A stretch of 64,000 nucleotides of DNA from Capsicum annuum (taxonomy: Eukaryota; Streptophyta; Magnoliopsida; Solanales; Solanaceae): assembly GCF_002878395.1 (NCBI RefSeq), contig NC_061117.1, positions 224,782,597-224,846,596 of the forward strand. Reading direction: 5' to 3'. The stretch's first letter is position 1, and each line of letters starts with the position of its first letter. The translations under genes were made by a program, and so were the position numbers. The notes under the pieces are model-generated. The model was given only the letters and a program-made list of their open reading frames with translations. It made no database searches and was not told the DNA's origin. Shown here in pieces: positions 59,291 to 64,000 of the stretch.

Positions 59291-60446
59291 TAATTGTCCC
59301 ATACTGAGATGGTACATACTCTTCGATTTTTAGAGAACTCAAATAAAATAGAAATAGAAATATCAATTTATCAAATTATTGTTCTCCATAGCTTTTACTT
59401 AATGCTAGGCATCTCAACAGTTTCTCTTTATAAAGAAAGATTTTCTCCATCTTGTTCAAATATATATGTTACAGGCTTAGACTTTCGTCTTCCCTAATTA
59501 TTGTTACAATTCATTAGCTTGCTATGATGGATATATATTGCTTATATTATTTTATAGCGTTCTTCTTTATGTCATTTTTTGAAATGCTTAAAGTTTTTTA
59601 AAAAACAAATATATAAGAGGTGAAGTTCACTTCTTTATGGCCTCCAATTGTATCTAATTTTTTCTTATGTTTTTTTTATATTGTTGTCTCCATTTCACTA
59701 TATAATGATAACATAATAATCTATTTTAAAGTATTTTTATTTTTCTTAAATAATTTATTTAATAAGTCATTTTCATAACTTACTCCACTTCACATTCCCA
59801 TAACTTCTATTATAATAATATTCATTAATTTTGTGCTTTTAACTCACATATTACCATCTTTATAACTCATGCTCTTAATAATTTTCACTAAAGAAAATTA
59901 AGAGTTGTAAATGGATAATTAAGAATCATCATATATACAATATTTCAATTCTACATAAAAAGTCTTGTGTAGTTATTTTAATCTTGTAACGTATAATATT
60001 GTACACTTCAAAAATGTATGGAGAAGGAAGTTATGAAATGTTGAAGAAGGTTTTGAATTTTGTTGATAACCCGGTACGGTGCAGAGGAATTATGGGTATT
60101 TACACAAGGATCTACTTAATTTTTTCATGCTTTTTTATTGAAAAAAAATAATTATTTCAAATTAAAATCTCAACTTCATTGAATGTGAAATAGAAATGAA
60201 ATAAAATTGTTATTAGAGAATGTATTTTAACTCATTGATAAAGAATATACTATCAATCATTTAATAAATATTAAATTATTAAATTTTCTTTTCTTTTATG
60301 AAACGAAAACATTCTTCATAATATAATTATAACAAGTTATAATATTACAAATAGATAATAAATCTAAAGTGAATATAAAATTAATCGAAAAATATAATTA
60401 ATTCTTTAGCACCGAGCGAAGCACGGTTAGTTTCCCTAGTGGTATA

Positions 60447-60986
60447 TAAAGCCGTCAATATGGGTCAGCCCCATTGGGACGGCCCGACCCAACCTGTAAT
60501 TTGATGGAGTTGGACTTCAATTTTTGTAGCTTATTTAAGAACAGAGCTTTTTAGCCAGGCTCGAATAAGCTTGTGGCCCATGGTGCTTGAGCAATGTGGG
60601 TTGGGCTAACCCGTGGGTCAACCCACAAGTCAAATACATGCAACTATTTAAATTGCTTATTAGTATTTTTATTTAGTTCGAAGAATATCATGTCAAAAGT
60701 TATTTAATTTCACTATTAGGAGTATTTTTTGGGGTAGTGGAGACTTGATTAACAAGTATTAACACTATGTGATATTTTCTGGTAATATTTAAGTTTATTA
60801 AAATTATAAAATATTATTTTTAAAAAAGTAGGCTGACCTGTGAGGCTCGCAGCCCATTGAGTAATGGTGTGAGTTTGGTATTTTTTGGCCCATTATTTTG
60901 ATGGACCAACTCAGTCTGACCTGTCAAACTCACAGCCCATGTGGGCTAGTCCAAATGGAATGAGTCGACCTGTATTGACACCTCTA
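60447..60986. mobile_element. Non-autonomous hAT element related to 10635-15340
   Basis: A 540-bp element with ends TAAAGCCGTCAATATGGG and CCTGTATTGACACCTCTA (11 of 15 end positions pair). Flanks are GTGGTATA (60439-60446) and ATGGTATA (60987-60994), an 8-bp duplication with one mismatch. The right terminus TTGACACCTCTA is nearly the same as the terminus of the large hAT element, so the same transposase may once have moved it. Confidence 0.85.
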
Positions 60987-61069
60987 ATGGTATAAGTAAT
61001 GTCTGAGGTATGTATAATTTAATTTAAACTTATTCAAGTATGAAAATATTCTCTCAATCTATTCGAATA

Positions 61070-61385
61070 CTAATTATTGATTTTTTTTGTATAAGACATA
61101 TAAACGTCTATACCAAAATTATTGAGTTCGGACGAAACAACAACAAATGCATGCATAAGTCCGTTGTATAACTAGTGATGTAAGGTCTACCTTAGTCATG
61201 CTTACGTTAATTTAACTAATTATACTGATTAATCAATAAGTTGTTTATATAGTTTAACTTGCACCGAATGATCAACAAGCTAAGTACGTTACTTATATAG
61301 TTATAGTTTTTTTAAAAAAAATTAGTTGCACTTTATTGACCAAAATCTCCAACTCAATAAACAAATCTCATGCATGTCTAGTGAT
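61070..61385 (-). repeat. Duplicate of the PP2C copy B 3' flank
   Basis: Matches 44870-45245 throughout. No PP2C exon remains on its right side; after 61385 the sequence changes to AT-rich DNA. No gene is seen from 61390 to 63290. Confidence 0.82.
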
Positions 61386-62084
61386 GGTTATGGTTGTATT
61401 TCTCCATCTTTACTTGTTCTTGGGATTAAAAATAGATATTTAATTATCCAATAATACTTGTCTAAGGTAAGAAAATTAATGGTTAATTTACCATTTTGTG
61501 TCAGTTTTATTGGTATTAAAAATTATTTATGATCCAATATCTTTATAAAATATTAAATTTATTATATTTAAAAAATGATATAGTAAATTACTCTTGTTAC
61601 TTTTAAAGTGTGTGTTAAGTTAATAGTAGATGAATAAAGATGAAGGACAAGAAAGTAGTTGGTGGACCTTGTATTTTTTTAACTAAATGTCATGGAATTT
61701 CTACTTGTAAACTATTTGTTGTTAGGTGTAGTTTCCTGGAAATTGTCAATGGATTTGAAAATTGGCACAGTTAATAAAAAAATTGATCAACAAAAAATAT
61801 ATATTCCATCGTTTATTTTGGACTTATGTGTTAGAATTAAAATCTTATGGCCCCTACATGTTGGAATCAAAATCTTATTGTATATCTAAAGTTTAGATTT
61901 CCTCGCAAATAATATTTTTTTTTTCTTATTATTAAATAATTATATAAAGTACTATAAATTAAATTTAGATTTTCAAATGCATAAACTCCTAATAAATAAT
62001 TTTTAAATAGAGATGCAAAGTCAACTTGAGATAAATAAAATAAAAAGAAGGGAGCAGTATTTGGAAAATTTGGAAAAATAAATA

Positions 62085-62332
62085 CTTCCTCTGTTTCGAA
62101 AAGAATGACCTAATTTGACTTGGCACGGAGTTTAAAAAAATAAAGAAGACTTTTGAATCTTGTGGTGTTAAACTAAAGATATATCAAATGTACCAAAATG
62201 CCCTTCAATCTTGTGGTCTTAAACATGTCACGTGGAAAGTTAAAATTAAAAAGTTGTTAAAAAGAAAAAGAGGTCGTTCTGTTTTAAACGAACTAAAAAA
62301 GAAAGTAATCATTCTTTTTTAAACGGAGGGAA
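62085..62332. mobile_element. Stowaway MITE
   Basis: 248 bp with ends CTTCCTCTGTTTCGAAAAGA and TTTAAACGGAGGGAA, and TA on each side (62083-62084 and 62333-62334). Same family as 16167-16415 (shared GAATGACCTA..TTTGACTTG and ATGTACCAAAAT). Confidence 0.87.
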
Positions 62333-63297
62333 TAGATATTAATATCATTATCACCGGCAGCTTATGCTTCTATCGTTCTCAATGTTTTTCCACTTCTCTA
62401 TAGCATTAATTTCCATTTTCATTGACTATATGATAAGTTACAATCTAAATTTATGACACGTATTATTTATTAGTATTTATTTATAATTTTAATAGGCTTA
62501 GATTTATCTTTCCAGCTGATCAGGTGCACATTCTTTTCGTTCGAAGATTATGTTGTGTATATAGGCTAAATGTAAAGTTATTATGAATGTGTATTTAATT
62601 TTGCATATCCTTTACACAATATGCATAAAAGAAAATTTACATGCTCTTCGCCAAATTTACGAATGATCGATGAACTAACATGGAAAAGAAGGTCCCCACT
62701 CCCAAAAAAATGAGTGAGTAGGATTTGATAAAGACAAGCTTTTTATTGAAATTCTTTTTTCAAGATTAGTTGAACTGTAGAAATTAAAGTCTTCGTTTTG
62801 TAGTAATTATATATATATAATCACTTTTTAATATTCTTGTGAAGTAAACACTAGTCTTTGGAGAAAGCTCATAGAAATTTTCCATGGTTGTAATTTATTA
62901 GTTAAAAGCACGATCATCTTATCTAAAATTTTAAACGGTTGAGAGAGAGAAAGAAAGCACATAACTTTTAATTACATAATTATATTACGCATGTCTGAAC
63001 ACGCACTTTCATATATATATATAGGCTCGTCACTTTTTAATAGGCCAAAACACATGAAAATATCTTTTGTTTTTTGGATTAATGAGTGGTGATATTTCAA
63101 CTCAGAAGTCTATCCACTCTAGTTACATGTTGAAGTGTGAGACAATCTCGTTTAAAACTTTAAGCTACTAGAGAGTAGAGAGAGGGGGCACTTTTAATTA
63201 CTACTACTTAAACTATCACATCATGCTACTTAATTAGTATCTTTACCATATCATATATTAATAGTTATTAAGAAAATTACCTTGTAATTGCCTATGG

Positions 63298-63609
63298 TTC
63301 TCGGGGTGGGCCTGGGGTTTTTTGGGTCGAAAATCGATCGACGCTCCTTAGGCGGGCTGTGGATTGACCAAGGGTAGCCCGGCGGAGCCATTTGAGTGGT
63401 CAAACGGGCAAAAGAACACGAACGGATCATTTTCGGGTCAAATCGACGGACGTTAGCCCACAGTTCTCGAGGTGGGCTCAGTGTCCAGGCATGTTGGGCC
63501 GAACATCGACTAGTGGCCCCAGACATGCTGTGGAGCGACCAAGGATTGCCCAGAGCTGTCGACAGAGCTGTTTGGATGGTCAAACGAGCGAAACAGCGAA
63601 AACGGAAAG
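63298..63609. repeat. GC-rich 166-bp tandem repeat, about two units
   Basis: TTCTCG(G/A)GGTGGGC starts at 63298 and 63464. Both units contain GGGTCGAA/GGGCCGAA, GCTGTGGA(T/G)(T/C)GACCAAGG and a TGGTCAAACG(G/A)GC end. The second unit is slightly shorter. The GC content stands out sharply from the AT-rich flanks. It lies 170 bp upstream of the ATPase start codon. Confidence 0.85.
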
Positions 63610-63668
63610 TTTTCTAATAACTAACTACATATATAATTCTCTAAAATTCTATATATTGTCCACTACAA

Positions 63669-63676
63669 TATATAAT
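63669..63676 (+). promoter_or_regulatory. Likely TATA box of the ATPase gene
   Basis: TATATAAT lies 105 bp upstream of the start codon and is followed by a CT-rich stretch (CCTCTCTTTCCTCCATCTC) typical of plant 5' leaders. A short upstream frame starts at 63771 (ATGATCATCAATGAGTAA) and overlaps the main start. Confidence 0.5.
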
Positions 63677-63780
63677 TTAACCTCTCTTTCCTCCATCTCT
63701 TTCTACAACACACAAACCAAAGTACTTTTCTTAAAAACACCAAATTAGACAAGATTAATCTGTTGCACACATGATCATCA

Positions 63781-64000
63781 ATGAGTAATGAGACCACCAT
63801 CAACTCTAATTACTTCTCAATAAGTGTAGAGGAATTAGCAAATCCTCATACTTTCACCCTTCAACAACTATTTCATGCACTTGAAACAAGTACCACTTCA
63901 GGCATATTAGGAGATGCTAACGATCTCTATCGTCGTCGTAACACATTTGGTTCAAACAACAACTTTCATTCTCCAGTTACATCTAACACCAAAAAGAGTT
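63781..64000 (+). CDS. Plasma-membrane-type Ca2+-ATPase (ACA12/13-like), N-terminal part
   Basis: An open frame from the ATG at 63781 (MSNETTINSNYFSISVEELA) runs off the window after 73 residues. Residues 38-66 follow the N-terminal cation-ATPase pattern: HALETSTTSGILGDANDLYR then RRNTFGSN. Autoinhibited P-type Ca2+-ATPases of the ACA12/13 group pump Ca2+ out of the cytosol; their N-terminal region carries the regulatory part. Here the N terminus looks shorter than is usual and I see no obvious basic calmodulin-binding helix before the cation-ATPase segment. The identity rests on this one motif region, so another P2-type ATPase is possible. Confidence 0.62.
   Translation, partial: MSNETTINSNYFSISVEELANPHTFTLQQLFHALETSTTSGILGDANDLYRRRNTFGSNNNFHSPVTSNTKKS

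Overview
The window is plant nuclear DNA and most likely from the family Solanaceae, probably a Solanum relative. The evidence is split genes with GT-AG introns, plant-specific proteins, and many copies of repeats known from that family: TS-type SINEs ending in TTG repeats, Au-like and SolS-like SINEs, and Stowaway MITEs with CTCCCTCCGTTT ends. It also carries hAT, MULE, Copia, Gypsy and LINE relics and an old pararetrovirus insertion. The species cannot be fixed by eye.

Genes that look intact are few. On the minus strand, a two-exon gene for a small mitochondrial complex I subunit (4761-6163) lies head to head with a plus-strand PP2C-type phosphatase gene (6473-10038). A seven-exon minus-strand gene encodes a CCCH finger / LOTUS / RRM RNA-binding protein (19797-23235). 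The first exon of a plasma-membrane-type Ca2+-ATPase gene runs off the right edge (63781-64000).

The rest is layered transposon sequence. At 10.0-10.45 kb the PP2C gene ends inside one arm of a 200-bp hairpin made from a protein-kinase exon. A 4.7-kb hAT element (10635-15340, TSD CTTTCATT) follows. From 28.6 to 30.8 kb there is a truncated Gypsy element with an Asp-tRNA-type primer site. From 31.2 to 44.1 kb there is a segmental duplication of kinase-gene relics plus a LINE; one LINE copy is split by a 5.06-kb Gypsy element (TSD GAGAA), and the other copy carries a hAT MITE (TSD GTCGGAAG). From 45.3 to 51.8 kb a second, broken PP2C copy on the minus strand is split by a 4.6-kb Copia element (TSD AAAAT). 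From 52.3 to 53.7 kb there is a foldback MULE with a 9-bp TSD. From 54.4 to 58.3 kb there is an endogenous caulimovirus fragment in two opposed pieces. From 60.4 kb on there are a small hAT element, a Stowaway MITE and a GC-rich tandem repeat in front of the ATPase gene.

PP2C and kinase fragments recur across the window. They resemble the plant family in which a PP2C domain and a kinase domain lie in one gene, so the locus seems to have been duplicated, inverted and broken repeatedly. The paired copies supply several filled and empty insertion sites that order the events. All calls come from reading the sequence; no database search was run.
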